A stretch of DNA of 49,166 nucleotides from Aestuariivirga sp. (GTDB lineage: Bacteria; Pseudomonadota; Alphaproteobacteria; Rhizobiales; Aestuariivirgaceae), in assembly GCF_020252405.1 (NCBI RefSeq), contig NZ_JADCDA010000021.1:1-49166 (forward strand). The letters run 5' to 3'. The position numbers and the translations under genes are program-made. This document shows positions 27,490 through 36,473 of the stretch, in pieces (within the stretch, counting starts at the first letter, position 1; the number at the start of each line of letters is the position of its first letter). The notes below the pieces were generated by a model. That model was not told the DNA's origin. It ran no database searches and saw only the letters and a list, made by a program, of their open reading frames with translations.

Positions 27490-28344
27490 ATGGCTGACGC
27501 CAACGCCAAGAATCACGATTACCACCTGGTCGATCCAAGCCCATGGCCGTTCGTCGGCTCCATTTCGGCTTTTGTGCTCGCCGTTGGCGCGGTGTTCTGG
27601 ATGCACGGGGATTTGAGCCCGGCGGTGATGCTTCTCGGCTTCGCCGGGGTGCTCTACACCATGTTCATGTGGTGGCGGGACGTCATCATGGAGGGCGACC
27701 AGCAGCACCACACGCCGGTCGTGGCCCTCCACCTGCGCTATGGCATGCTGATGTTCATCGCCTCGGAGGTGATGTTCTTCGTGGCCTGGTTCTGGGCCTT
27801 CTTCGACGCCAGCCTGTTCCCCGGCGAGGCGATCCAGGCCTCGCGCGCGGTGGCAACCGGCGGCGTCTGGCCGCCCAAGGGCACGGTGATCTTCGACCCC
27901 TGGCACCTGCCGCTGATCAATACGCTGATCCTGCTCACCTCCGGCACCACCATCACCTGGGCGCACCATGCGCTGCTCAACAACGACCGCAAGGGGCTGC
28001 GGATGGGCCTGCTGGCGACGGTGCTGCTGGGGGTGCTGTTCACCATGGTCCAGGCCTATGAATATTCGCATGCCGCCTTCGCCTTCCACCGTGACAATGG
28101 CGGCAATATCTATGGCTCGACCTTCTTCATGGCCACGGGTTTCCACGGCTTCCACGTCATCATCGGCACCATCTTCCTCCTCGTCTGCCTCATCCGCGCC
28201 TCGCGCGGGGCCTTCACGCCGAAAGCGCATTTCGGCCTTGAGGCGGCGGCCTGGTACTGGCACTTCGTCGATGTGGTCTGGCTGTTCCTGTTCGCCTCCA
28301 TCTATATCTGGGGCTCGGCGGGCGTGATCATTCCGGAGGGCTGA
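27490..28344 (+). CDS. ctaE: Cytochrome c oxidase subunit III
   Basis: A 284-residue seven-helix subunit III that stabilises the oxidase and its proton uptake. Typical segments are [60 protein letters not shown] and [14 protein letters not shown]. It follows ctaG after 12 bp with a GGAGCAGGGG ribosome site. A GC-rich hairpin downstream may trim transcription before DUF983-SURF1. Confidence 0.97.
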   Translation: MADANAKNHDYHLVDPSPWPFVGSISAFVLAVGAVFWMHGDLSPAVMLLGFAGVLYTMFMWWRDVIMEGDQQHHTPVVALHLRYGMLMFIASEVMFFVAWFWAFFDASLFPGEAIQASRAVATGGVWPPKGTVIFDPWHLPLINTLILLTSGTTITWAHHALLNNDRKGLRMGLLATVLLGVLFTMVQAYEYSHAAFAFHRDNGGNIYGSTFFMATGFHGFHVIIGTIFLLVCLIRASRGAFTPKAHFGLEAAAWYWHFVDVVWLFLFASIYIWGSAGVIIPEG

Positions 28345-28366
28345 CCGCCGGGTTTTCTGCTAAACC

Positions 28367-28396
28367 GGGGCCGCAACGGACAACCGCTGCGGCCCC
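28367..28396 (+). terminator. Hairpin after ctaE (partial terminator candidate)
   Basis: GGGGCCGCAACGG (28367-28379) pairs with CCGCTGCGGCCCC (28384-28396) with one mismatch around an ACAA loop. Only a broken T-run (TTCGCTTT) follows, so it may attenuate or protect the 3' end of the core oxidase transcript rather than fully terminate it. Confidence 0.5.
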
Positions 28397-28414
28397 TTCG
28401 CTTTCGAGGACTGG

Positions 28415-28789
28415 ATGAACGACGTCCATTACCCCAACCTCTCGCCCCTCAAGACCGGCCTTGCCGGCGCCTGCCCGCGCTGCGGCCGGGGCAAGCTGTT
28501 TGACGGCTATCTCACGGTCGCCGACAAATGCCGGAGCTGCGGGCTCTCCTATCAATTCGCCGATGGCGGCGACGGGGCGGCGTGGTTCGTCATGCTCTTT
28601 GTCTGCGTCGCCGGTGTCGGCTCCATCCTCGGCGTCGAGGCGGCCTACAGCCCGCCCTATTGGGTGCATGCGCTGATTGCCATTCCGCTTCTCATCATCC
28701 TGCCCATGCTGCTGCTGCGCCCGGTGAAGGGCCTGCTCATCAGCCAGCAATGGAAGACCGGCGCCAGCGAAGGACGCCTGCAGAAATGA
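28415..28789 (+). CDS. DUF983 zinc-ribbon membrane protein
   Basis: A 124-residue protein. An N-terminal zinc-ribbon-like pair of CxxC motifs (Cys20/Cys23 and Cys39/Cys42) is followed by two membrane helices (about 55-75 and 83-102). DUF983 genes are regular members of alphaproteobacterial oxidase operons between ctaE and SURF1, and a role in oxidase biogenesis is assumed but unproven. The stop overlaps the SURF1 start (ATGA). Confidence 0.9.
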   Translation: MNDVHYPNLSPLKTGLAGACPRCGRGKLFDGYLTVADKCRSCGLSYQFADGGDGAAWFVMLFVCVAGVGSILGVEAAYSPPYWVHALIAIPLLIILPMLLLRPVKGLLISQQWKTGASEGRLQK

Positions 28790-29532
28790 TCCGCCCGCAC
28801 GAGCGCCCGCCGCGCATCTGGCCGGTCGTGGCGGCCAGCGTCATCGGCCTCGCCATCCTCGTCTCGCTCGGCGTCTGGCAGGTGAAACGTCTGGCCGCCA
28901 AGGAGGCGCTGCTCGCGCGGCTCGCCGCCAATGCGGCCGCGGCTCCGGTCGATCTGCCGACGGCGCTCGACATGTCACGCGCGGGCAGCAACGTCGAATT
29001 CGTGCGGGTGAAGTTCACCGGCTCCTACAAGAACCAGCCGCGCATGAAGATGCTCTCGGGCTATGCGGGCGGGCAGGGCTGGACCATCATCGCGCCCGTT
29101 GCGAGCGAGGACGGCTGGGCGGCGATCGTCGACCGCGGCCGGCTGCCCGGCCAGAAGCTGGACAGCTATACGCTGCTCGAGGGTCCGCAGGAGATCGAGG
29201 GCGTCATCCGCACCCATCCCAATGGCCAGGGCTATTTCGACCCGGTGAATGATCCCGCATCCGGCATGTGGCATTGGTGGGACGTCAAGTCCATGCTGGC
29301 GGCGAGCGGCCTGCCCGCGGAGCTTAAGCCCTTCCCCTTCGCCATCCAGCTGGTGCCCACGGAGAATGGCGTGGAGTTCCCCAGGCCGCAGGAGCCCAAG
29401 GCCGATCTCGCCAACAATCACCTGGGCTATGCCATCACCTGGTTCGGCCTGGCGGCAACCCTGCTGGGCGTCGCCGGCTTTTATATCCTCGACCTGCGCC
29501 GGCGGCGGAAGAACTGGCATGACCTGAGCTGA
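28786..29532 (+). CDS. SURF1-family oxidase assembly protein
   Basis: A 248-residue Shy1/SURF1 protein that helps insert heme a into subunit I. Two membrane helices flank a periplasmic domain: the first at about 12-30, followed by the conserved GVWQVKRL, and the second near 212-232 after NNHLGYAITWFGLA. The ATG overlaps the DUF983 stop. It is the last oxidase gene; thrC follows after 69 bp. Confidence 0.94.
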   Translation: MIRPHERPPRIWPVVAASVIGLAILVSLGVWQVKRLAAKEALLARLAANAAAAPVDLPTALDMSRAGSNVEFVRVKFTGSYKNQPRMKMLSGYAGGQGWTIIAPVASEDGWAAIVDRGRLPGQKLDSYTLLEGPQEIEGVIRTHPNGQGYFDPVNDPASGMWHWWDVKSMLAASGLPAELKPFPFAIQLVPTENGVEFPRPQEPKADLANNHLGYAITWFGLAATLLGVAGFYILDLRRRRKNWHDLS

Positions 29533-29601
29533 GGGAAAGCTCCGCTTGAAGGCCTGCGGGCCGGGGGCTAAAGCTGCCCCAATCCTTGAGGGGTCACGGC
29601 C

Positions 29602-30993
29602 TTGCGTTATGTGTCGACACGGGGCGAGTCCCCGGAACTCGGTTTCGAAGACGTTCTGCTCACCGGTCTCGCCCGCGACGGCGGTCTCTATGTGCCGGCC
29701 GTCTGGCCCGAGCTGCCGGGCCGCGCCCTCGCGCATTTGCAGGGCAGGAGTTATGAGGATGTGGCCTTCGCGGTGATGCACCCCTTCATCGGCGGGGCGA
29801 TCCCGGAGGCGGACCTCAGGCGCATGATCGCGGAAGCTTATGCGGGTTTCGGCCACCCGGCGGTGGCGCCCCTGAAGCAGCTTGACGACAACCAGTGGCT
29901 GCTTGAGCTTTTCCATGGCCCCACGCTCGCCTTCAAGGACGTGGCGATGCAGCTCCTCGCGCGGCTGATGGACTGGGCGCTGGCCGGGCGCCGGACCAGG
30001 GCAACGATCGCCGGCGCCACCAGCGGCGACACCGGCGGCGCCGCGATCGAGGCCTTCAAGTCCTCGCAATATGCCTCGGTTTTCATGATGCATCCCCATG
30101 GCCGCGTGTCGGAGGTGCAGCGCCGCCAGATGACGACGGTCGAGTCGGCCTCCATCCACAACATCGCCATCGAAGGCAATTTCGACGACTGCCAGGCCAT
30201 CGTGAAGGCGCTTTTCAATGACCACGCCTTCCGCGATCACGTGGGGCTGGCCGGCGTAAACTCCATCAACTGGGCGCGCATCATGGCGCAGACGGTCTAT
30301 TACGTGACCGCCGCGCTGTCGCTGGGAGCGCCAGGCCGCGCGGTGAGTTTCTCGGTGCCCACCGGCAATTTCGGCGACATCTTCGCCGGCCTCGTGGCCA
30401 AGCGCATGGGCTTGCCCATCGACCGGCTGCTGATCGCCACCAACGTCAACGACATCCTCGACCGCACGCTGAAGACCGGCCGCTACGAGCAGCGCGGCGT
30501 GAGGCCCTCGACCAGCCCGTCGATGGACATTCAGATCTCCAGCAACTTCGAGCGTTTGCTGTTCCTCGCCTATGCCAGAGACCCCAATGCGGTGCGTCAT
30601 TTGATGGCGGGTCTCGCCCAGTCCGGCAGCTTCACGGTCGGCGACCGCGAGCTCGAACAGATCCGCCATGAATTCGGATCCGGTGCCGCGGACGAGGCCG
30701 AAACGGCGCTCACCATCCGCGAGACCCTTGCCCAGACGGGCGAGCTTCTCGACCCGCATACGGCGGTGGGCTATGCAGTCGCGCGGAAGGCGGAAGCCTC
30801 GGCCAGCCCCATGGTGACGCTCGCCACCGCCCATCCCGCCAAGTTCCCCGATGCGGTGGAGAAGGCCTGCGGTGTCCGCCCCGGCCTGCCGCCGCGCCTC
30901 TCCGGCTTGCTGACGGCCAGGGAACGGTTCACAGTATTGCCCAATGACGTGGGCAGCGTGCGCGACTTCATTCTGTCGCGGCAGCAGGCCTGA
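29602..30993 (+). CDS. thrC: Threonine synthase
   Basis: A 463-residue PLP enzyme that makes threonine from O-phosphohomoserine. The N-terminal RYVSTRGESPELGFEDVLL and the PLP-lysine motif GPTLAFKDVAMQLL are diagnostic, with GATSGDTGGAAIEAF as the phosphate-binding loop. It is the longer, yeast/proteobacterial class. The start is TTG 29602 with GAGGGG upstream; no ATG is available before conserved sequence, so the TTG is well supported. It lies after the oxidase locus and 14 bp before the M16 peptidase gene. Confidence 0.96.
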   Translation: MRYVSTRGESPELGFEDVLLTGLARDGGLYVPAVWPELPGRALAHLQGRSYEDVAFAVMHPFIGGAIPEADLRRMIAEAYAGFGHPAVAPLKQLDDNQWLLELFHGPTLAFKDVAMQLLARLMDWALAGRRTRATIAGATSGDTGGAAIEAFKSSQYASVFMMHPHGRVSEVQRRQMTTVESASIHNIAIEGNFDDCQAIVKALFNDHAFRDHVGLAGVNSINWARIMAQTVYYVTAALSLGAPGRAVSFSVPTGNFGDIFAGLVAKRMGLPIDRLLIATNVNDILDRTLKTGRYEQRGVRPSTSPSMDIQISSNFERLLFLAYARDPNAVRHLMAGLAQSGSFTVGDRELEQIRHEFGSGAADEAETALTIRETLAQTGELLDPHTAVGYAVARKAEASASPMVTLATAHPAKFPDAVEKACGVRPGLPPRLSGLLTARERFTVLPNDVGSVRDFILSRQQA

Positions 30994-31007
30994 ACGAGAG
31001 CAAGCGC

Positions 31008-32267
31008 ATGAGCGTCGAGATCACCCGCCTCAACAACGGCATCCATGTCGTCACCCACCACATGCCGCATCTGGAGACGGCGGCAATTGGCATCTGGGTC
31101 AAGGCCGGGGCACGCGACGAGCGGGCGGACGAGAACGGCATCGCCCATGTCCTCGAACACATGGCCTTCAAGGGCACGCCGCGCCGCTCCGCCCGCGCCA
31201 TCGCCGAGGACATCGAATCCGCCGGCGGCGAAATCAATGCCGCCACCGGCATGGAGACCACGACCTATTATGCCCGCGTCCTCAAACAGGACTGGGCTCT
31301 GGCGCTCGACATCCTCGCCGACATCTTCACCTCGCCGGCCCTCGACGAAGACGAACTCGAGCGCGAGCGTGGCGTGATCCTGCAGGAAATCGCGGCAGCA
31401 CACGACCAGCCGGATGACCTGGTCTTCGACCTCGCCCAGGCTGCGAGCTTCGGCGGCCATCCGCTGGCCCGCTCCATCCTCGGCACGCAGGAACTGATCG
31501 GCGGCGTGACCCGCCAGCAGATTCTCGACTGGCGCAACCGCAATTACGGGGGCTCGCGCATCGTCGTCGCGGCGGCGGGCCATATCGATCACAAGGCCTT
31601 CGCGGCGGAGGCCCGCGCCCTGCTCGAAAAGATCGGGCAGGGCACGGACCCGCAACGCGAAACGCCGCGCTTCCTGCCCACCTGCTGCACGGCGGAAAAG
31701 CCCCTCGACCAGGCCCACATCGTGCTCAGCTTCGAGGCGCCGGGCTACCGCCACCCGGACATCTATGTGCTGCAGGTGCTCTCCAATATCCTCGGCGGCG
31801 GCATGTCGTCGCGCCTGTTCCAGGAGCTGCGCGAGAAGCGCGGCCTCTGCTACAGCGTCTTCTCTTTCGGCTCGGCCTATGAGGATGCGGGGCAGGTGGG
31901 CGTCTATGCCGCCACATCCCCCGAACACTCCAACGAGCTTCTCGACCTCACCTCGCAGGTGATGCTGTCGGTGGCGCGGGCGGTGACGGAGGCCGAAGTG
32001 GCGCGCGCCAGGGCGCAGCTCAAGGCCAGTCTGGTCATGAACCTCGAGAGCGCCTCGGCCCGGGCCGACCAGATCGCCCGCCAGTTCCTTGCGTTCGGCG
32101 TGGTGCCAGCGATTTCGACGCTCGCCGCCAGGATCGAGGCGGTGACGCCCGAACAGGTGCGGGCGCTGGCGGAGCGCCTGTTCCGCCATCGGAAGCCGGC
32201 CTTCAGCGCCGTCGGCCACATTGCCGACATGGCGGACTACGATAAGATAGCCGGGCAATTTTCGTAA
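31008..32267 (+). CDS. M16-family zinc peptidase (processing-peptidase-like)
   Basis: A 419-residue pitrilysin-family protein resembling mitochondrial processing peptidase beta and bacterial single-domain M16B enzymes. The inverted zinc motif HVLEHMAFKGT (about 47-57) supplies the two His and catalytic Glu; the downstream Glu of ERERGVILQEI is the third ligand. LGGGMSSRLFQELREKRGL is the C-terminal hallmark. Its substrate is unknown. It lies 14 bp after thrC and 8 bp before the GNAT gene. Confidence 0.93.
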   Translation: MSVEITRLNNGIHVVTHHMPHLETAAIGIWVKAGARDERADENGIAHVLEHMAFKGTPRRSARAIAEDIESAGGEINAATGMETTTYYARVLKQDWALALDILADIFTSPALDEDELERERGVILQEIAAAHDQPDDLVFDLAQAASFGGHPLARSILGTQELIGGVTRQQILDWRNRNYGGSRIVVAAAGHIDHKAFAAEARALLEKIGQGTDPQRETPRFLPTCCTAEKPLDQAHIVLSFEAPGYRHPDIYVLQVLSNILGGGMSSRLFQELREKRGLCYSVFSFGSAYEDAGQVGVYAATSPEHSNELLDLTSQVMLSVARAVTEAEVARARAQLKASLVMNLESASARADQIARQFLAFGVVPAISTLAARIEAVTPEQVRALAERLFRHRKPAFSAVGHIADMADYDKIAGQFS

Positions 32268-32275
32268 GCAGTGAT

Positions 32276-32851
32276 ATGGCTTTCCTCCGCTCACCCTTCG
32301 TCGGCGACCCGCCCCCCACCCTTCGGAATGGCCGCGCGCTGATCCGCGTGCCGGACATGGCGGATTACGAGCAGTGGGCGGCGCTCAGGGCGCAGAGCCG
32401 CGACTTCCTCACCCCGTGGGAGCCGCTCTGGCCCGCCAACGACCTCACCCGCACCGCCTTCAGAAGCCGCATCCGGCAGTATTGGCGCGATATCGACGAG
32501 GACCTGGCCTACCCCTATTTCATCTTCGACCGCGGGGGCGAGGTGCTGGTCGGGGCGCTCACTTTGTCCAATGTGCGCCGTGGCGTCGCCCAGACGGCGA
32601 CACTCGGCTACTGGATCGGCCAACCCCATGTCCGCAAGGGCTACATGACCGCCGCCGTGGGGCTGATCTGCGATTTTGCCTTCCGGCACCTGGGCCTGCA
32701 CCGCGTGGAGGCGGCCTGCCTTCCGCACAACGTGCCCTCCATCGGCCTCCTGCACAAATGCGGCTTCGCCTATGAGGGGCAGGCGCGCGGCTACCTCAAG
32801 ATTGCCGGCGAATGGCGCGATCATCTTCTGTTTGCGAGGCTTTCGGGGTAG
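32276..32851 (+). CDS. GNAT-family N-acetyltransferase (RimJ/RimL-like)
   Basis: A 191-residue acetyltransferase. The acetyl-CoA-binding motif is seen around GYWIGQPHVRKGYMTAAV, followed by LHRVEAACLPHNVPSIGLLH and KCGFAYEGQARGYLKI, the RimJ/RimL pattern for acetylating protein N-termini. The true substrate may be a ribosomal protein or another protein. The TAG stop (32849-32851) directly precedes the second-hairpin end of a palindromic repeat. Confidence 0.9.
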   Translation: MAFLRSPFVGDPPPTLRNGRALIRVPDMADYEQWAALRAQSRDFLTPWEPLWPANDLTRTAFRSRIRQYWRDIDEDLAYPYFIFDRGGEVLVGALTLSNVRRGVAQTATLGYWIGQPHVRKGYMTAAVGLICDFAFRHLGLHRVEAACLPHNVPSIGLLHKCGFAYEGQARGYLKIAGEWRDHLLFARLSG

Positions 32852-32947
32852 CGCAGGTTTCGATTCAGCAGACCCGAAACGCCGCTCTGTCTTTTTGCCT
32901 TGTCGCATTTTCGGCGGTCAACCGGTGTCCACTTGACCGGAAAATGC
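32852..32947 (-). repeat. Bipartite palindromic repeat, copy B1
   Basis: The core (32905-32947) is a near-perfect hairpin. GCATTTTCGGCGGTCAA pairs with TTGACCGGAAAATGC, with a 2-nt bulge and an 11-nt loop holding CCGGTGTCCAC. In its own (minus) orientation it is followed by an A-rich spacer and the second dyad, seen on plus as GCAGGTTTCG (32853-32862) and CGAAAC (32875-32880). It starts right at the GNAT stop codon. Confidence 0.85.
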
Positions 32948-32965
32948 TTTGTCCTTTGTTTTGTC

Positions 32966-33008
32966 GCATTTTCGGCGGTCAACCGGTGTCCACTTGACCG
33001 GAAAATGC
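32966..33008 (-). repeat. Palindromic repeat core, tandem copy B2
   Basis: An exact 43-bp duplicate of the B1 core, offset by 61 bp and carrying the same TTGTC flank but no second hairpin. The identity of B1 and B2 implies a recent tandem duplication. It lies 39 bp before the start of the PAS-GGDEF-EAL gene. Confidence 0.9.
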
Positions 33009-33047
33009 TCTGACACACAGTAACCCTGTGGTGTAACGTTCCTTGTC

Positions 33048-36000
33048 ATGAGGACGCGCCTCAGCTTAGGTAATCCGATGAGGTGTGGTGGACCCAGGGC
33101 GGGAGGCTTTCCAGCCGGCAATCTGCTGTTCGTCGTTCTGCTGCTGGCAGCCGCACTGGGGCTGGCGCGGCCCGGCCTTGCCGTGGACATCGTGGACATT
33201 TCGCGGGCGCTACCGCAGCAGGACCTCACAGGCCTCCTCGCCGGACTGCAGACGCCCGAGCGCGAGACCGTCATCCGGCGGCCGCATGGCGGCGAGGGCC
33301 CGTCCGGGCAGATGACGCTCACCGCAAAGGCGCCAGGGCCGGTGTTCAACTGGGTGACCGCCGCCTTCAGAAACACGTCCAAGGACCCCGTTTCCGTCGT
33401 GCTGGCCGTGCCGCACCAGGGCTTCACGGGCTCCGGCTTCTATCCCCCGCGGCTGGTGGGGCCGCGCGTCTATGGCACAGAGCTGGCGGGGGCCGGGCAG
33501 TTGAGCAATCTGCCCCCGGCGCCGGGCGAAAGCGCCTATCTGCTCAGCCTGCCGCCGGGTGGCGCGGTGTCGGTCGCCTTCGAGGTGACGGGCGGTGCGC
33601 TCCCCGTCACCATGTGGCAGCGCGCCGCCTTCGACGCGCACAAGGACTTCATCTCCTTCTTCCGCGGCGCGCTGCTCGGCATTTCGGTGCTGATCGCGCT
33701 CGCCATGATCTTGCTCTACGGCTTCCGGGCGCGTGCGCTCTTCCCGGTGGCGGGCGCTTTTGCGCTGGCCTCCACCGGCTTCCTGCTGCTGGAGGCGGGC
33801 CACCTTACCGTGCTTACCGCCCAGTCGGGCATGACGGGTTTCACCTTGCAGGTGCTGCGGGCCGTCTTCGAGGGGTTGATGGCGGGCTTCCTGCTGCTGC
33901 TTCTGGCCATGCTGGCGGATCTTGGCCGTGTCTCGCGCATGGCGGGCAACCTGCTGCTGATCGCCGCCTGCCTCGCCTTCGCCATTCCGATCTATGGCAT
34001 CGCCGAACCGATGCTGGCCGTGGCCCTGGCGCGTCTGGTCTTCGCGCTCACCGCGGTGGGCGGCTTCGTCCTCATCGTTTATCTGTGGTGGCGCGGCGGG
34101 GTGAAGGCCGAGACGGCGGTGCTGAGCTGGACCGCCGTGCTGCTGTGGACCATGCTGGCCATGCTGGCCGCACTGTTCAGCGATCCCGGCTCCTCGATTG
34201 CCGGGGTGGTGGCGGTGGGGCTAGTGGCGCTGCTCGTGATGCTGGGTTTCGTTTTGGCGCATCACGCCTTCGCGCAGGGCTATCTGTCGCGCCACTTCTT
34301 CCGCGAGGCGGGGCGCCATGCCCTGGCCCTCGCCGGGGCGCGCGCCTTCGTGTGGGACTGGCAGCCGGAGGACGGCGAACTCTTCCTCAGCCCCGAGATC
34401 GCCCGCGCGCTGGCCCAACCCGCCAATGCCTTCGAGGACGCGGCGGGCGAGGCCTTTCTCGAACTCATGCACCCGGCCGACCGCTCCGCCTATCTCGCCA
34501 CCATCGCGGAGGCGGAGGCTGACGGCCGGAGCCCCATCGAGCGCAAGTTCCGGCTCCGCCATGGCGATGGCGGCTACCGCTGGTTCGAGCTGAGGGCGCG
34601 CTCCATCACCGGCGGCAACGGCTATCGCGCGGCGCGCTGCATCGGCACCGTCACCGACGTCACCAATGCCAAGATCGCCGAGGAGCGCCTGCTGAAGGAC
34701 GCCGTTTACGACATGGTCACCGGCCTTCCCAACCGCGCGCTCTTCGCCGACCGGCTGCAGCGGGCGATCGACGGGCTGGAACCGGGTGCGGCCACCGGAC
34801 TGTTCGTGCTGCTGGTCGACCTTGACCGCTTCAAGACCGTCAACGACGCCATGGGCCACGCGGCGGGTGACGCGCTTCTGTCCATCATCGGCCGCCGCCT
34901 CAAGGCCGAGGCGGACGTGGCGGACACGGTGGCGCGCCTGCCGGGCGATCAGTTCGCCCTTCTCTATCACGAGGCGCCGGGGGGCCGCGGCGTGGATGCC
35001 TTCGCCCAGGCGCTGCTCGATACGGTGGGCCGCCCGGTGAAATTCGAAGGCCAGGAATATTTCCTCACGGCCTCCGTCGGCGTCGCGCAGTACCGGCCGG
35101 GCGAGCAGGACGCCGAGCGGCTGATGAAGGAAGCCGCCGTGGCCCTCTACGAGGCGCGGCGCAAGGGCACGGGCGCGGTCGAGCTGTTCAACCCGGCCAT
35201 GGTCGATGACCGCGCGGAACTGGTGGTGCTCGAGGCGGAGCTGCGCCGCGCCATCGAGAGGAACGAGATAGAGGTCCATTACCAGCCCATCGCGCGGCTT
35301 GCCGACATGCACCTCGCGGGCTTCGAGGCGCTGGTGCGCTGGCGCCACCCGGCGATGGGCCTCCTGGCGCCCGAGAGCTTCCTGAGCCTCGCCGAGGAAA
35401 CCGGCATGATCCGCGACATCGGCCGCGTGGTGCTGAACGAGGCCGGCCGCCAGCTCGGCATCTGGCAGCGCGCCTACCGCTCGGCCGAGCCCGCCTTCAT
35501 CGCTGTCAACATCTCGTCGGCGCAGCTCATCGAGCCGGGCCTGCTCGACGACGTCAAGCAGATGATCGGGCGCGAGGGCCTGCTGCGCGGCAGCTTCAAA
35601 ATCGAGGTCACGGAATCCCTCGTCATGGAATATCCGGAGCGCGCGGCGCAGATTCTCGAACGTTTCCGCGAATTGGGCGTCGGCCTCTCCTGCGACGATT
35701 TCGGCACCGGCTATTCCTCGCTCTCAAGCCTGAGGAAGCTGCCCTTCGACACGCTGAAGGTGGACCGCAGCTTCATCTCGCAGGAGGCGCAGGACCGCCG
35801 CGCCGGGGTGATTCTGCGGTCGATCATCGCCATGGGCCACGAGCTTGGCCTCTCAATCGTGGCCGAGGGCATCGAGAACCAGGACCAGGTCGACCGGCTT
35901 GGCGGGCTCGGCTGCGACTATGGCCAGGGCTTCTTCATCGGCAAGCCGATGTCGGCGAAGCAGGTGAACGAGGCGCTGGCGGGCCTGCCCTATGCCCAGA

Positions 36001-36470
36001 CCTCCGGCCGCACCGCCATAACCTGGCTGTGGGAGCGCGCCATCAAGGACCCGCCGCCGGAACCCGCGCTGCGCCGGATGACGGCCGTGGATGTGCAGCG
36101 CCCCGAGCCCGAAAAGCGCCCGGCGCGCCCCTATCCGCGCCGCCGCATGGAGCCTGACCCCGTGCCGAAGCAAGAGCCTCTGCCGGCTGAGGCTGGGGCT
36201 GAGGCTGAGGCTGAGGCTGAGGCGGTGCTCCCGCCCTCCGGCGCGGCGTCCGGGGCAAATTCGATCATTGTGGAAGAGATCATTGCCGCCGTTGAGGCGG
36301 GCGAACTTCCGCCTTCGGCTGACGCCACTGAGGCAGCGGTTGCCCCGGCCGCGACTGAGCCTCCCGCGGCCGAGCCCGTGCCTGAAGCTGCAAGTCCCGA
36401 GGCTCCGCCCCCGCGCCGCCGGCGCATGCGGCAGCGCCAGGTGGCGCTGCCCGGCGCGGGCGAAGCATAG
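33048..36470 (+). CDS. Membrane PAS-GGDEF(degenerate)-EAL c-di-GMP protein
   Basis: A 1140-residue sensor. A signal or anchor helix (about 25-46) precedes a periplasmic domain (50-200), seven or so helices (205-405, 7TMR-DISM-like), a PAS domain (425-545), GGDEF (550-715), EAL (725-980) and a Pro/Ala/Glu-rich tail. The GGDEF site reads PGDQF (632-636), so cyclase activity is doubtful. The EAL domain keeps Glu760 (EALVRW), Asn821, Glu853, Asp884-Asp885 (DDFGTGYSS), Lys904 and Glu940, so phosphodiesterase activity is expected. The start may instead be ATG 33078, which has AGG before it. It converges with yqgE at a 3-bp gap. Confidence 0.88.
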   Translation: MRTRLSLGNPMRCGGPRAGGFPAGNLLFVVLLLAAALGLARPGLAVDIVDISRALPQQDLTGLLAGLQTPERETVIRRPHGGEGPSGQMTLTAKAPGPVFNWVTAAFRNTSKDPVSVVLAVPHQGFTGSGFYPPRLVGPRVYGTELAGAGQLSNLPPAPGESAYLLSLPPGGAVSVAFEVTGGALPVTMWQRAAFDAHKDFISFFRGALLGISVLIALAMILLYGFRARALFPVAGAFALASTGFLLLEAGHLTVLTAQSGMTGFTLQVLRAVFEGLMAGFLLLLLAMLADLGRVSRMAGNLLLIAACLAFAIPIYGIAEPMLAVALARLVFALTAVGGFVLIVYLWWRGGVKAETAVLSWTAVLLWTMLAMLAALFSDPGSSIAGVVAVGLVALLVMLGFVLAHHAFAQGYLSRHFFREAGRHALALAGARAFVWDWQPEDGELFLSPEIARALAQPANAFEDAAGEAFLELMHPADRSAYLATIAEAEADGRSPIERKFRLRHGDGGYRWFELRARSITGGNGYRAARCIGTVTDVTNAKIAEERLLKDAVYDMVTGLPNRALFADRLQRAIDGLEPGAATGLFVLLVDLDRFKTVNDAMGHAAGDALLSIIGRRLKAEADVADTVARLPGDQFALLYHEAPGGRGVDAFAQALLDTVGRPVKFEGQEYFLTASVGVAQYRPGEQDAERLMKEAAVALYEARRKGTGAVELFNPAMVDDRAELVVLEAELRRAIERNEIEVHYQPIARLADMHLAGFEALVRWRHPAMGLLAPESFLSLAEETGMIRDIGRVVLNEAGRQLGIWQRAYRSAEPAFIAVNISSAQLIEPGLLDDVKQMIGREGLLRGSFKIEVTESLVMEYPERAAQILERFRELGVGLSCDDFGTGYSSLSSLRKLPFDTLKVDRSFISQEAQDRRAGVILRSIIAMGHELGLSIVAEGIENQDQVDRLGGLGCDYGQGFFIGKPMSAKQVNEALAGLPYAQTSGRTAITWLWERAIKDPPPEPALRRMTAVDVQRPEPEKRPARPYPRRRMEPDPVPKQEPLPAEAGAEAEAEAEAVLPPSGAASGANSIIVEEIIAAVEAGELPPSADATEAAVAPAATEPPAAEPVPEAASPEAPPPRRRRMRQRQVALPGAGEA
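36185..36224 (+). repeat. Hexanucleotide simple repeat in the EAL-protein tail
   Basis: GGCTGA-type hexamers are repeated about six times with one interruption, encoding alternating Ala-Glu (AGAEAEAEAEA). It is a short slippage-prone tract in the disordered C-terminal tail; loss or gain of whole units stays in frame. Confidence 0.75.
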
Positions 36471-36473
36471 GCT

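Noticed and set aside
28975-30834. 619-codon minus-strand open frame antisense to SURF1 and thrC
   Set aside because: Shadow of real genes; no domain and no plausible ribosome site.
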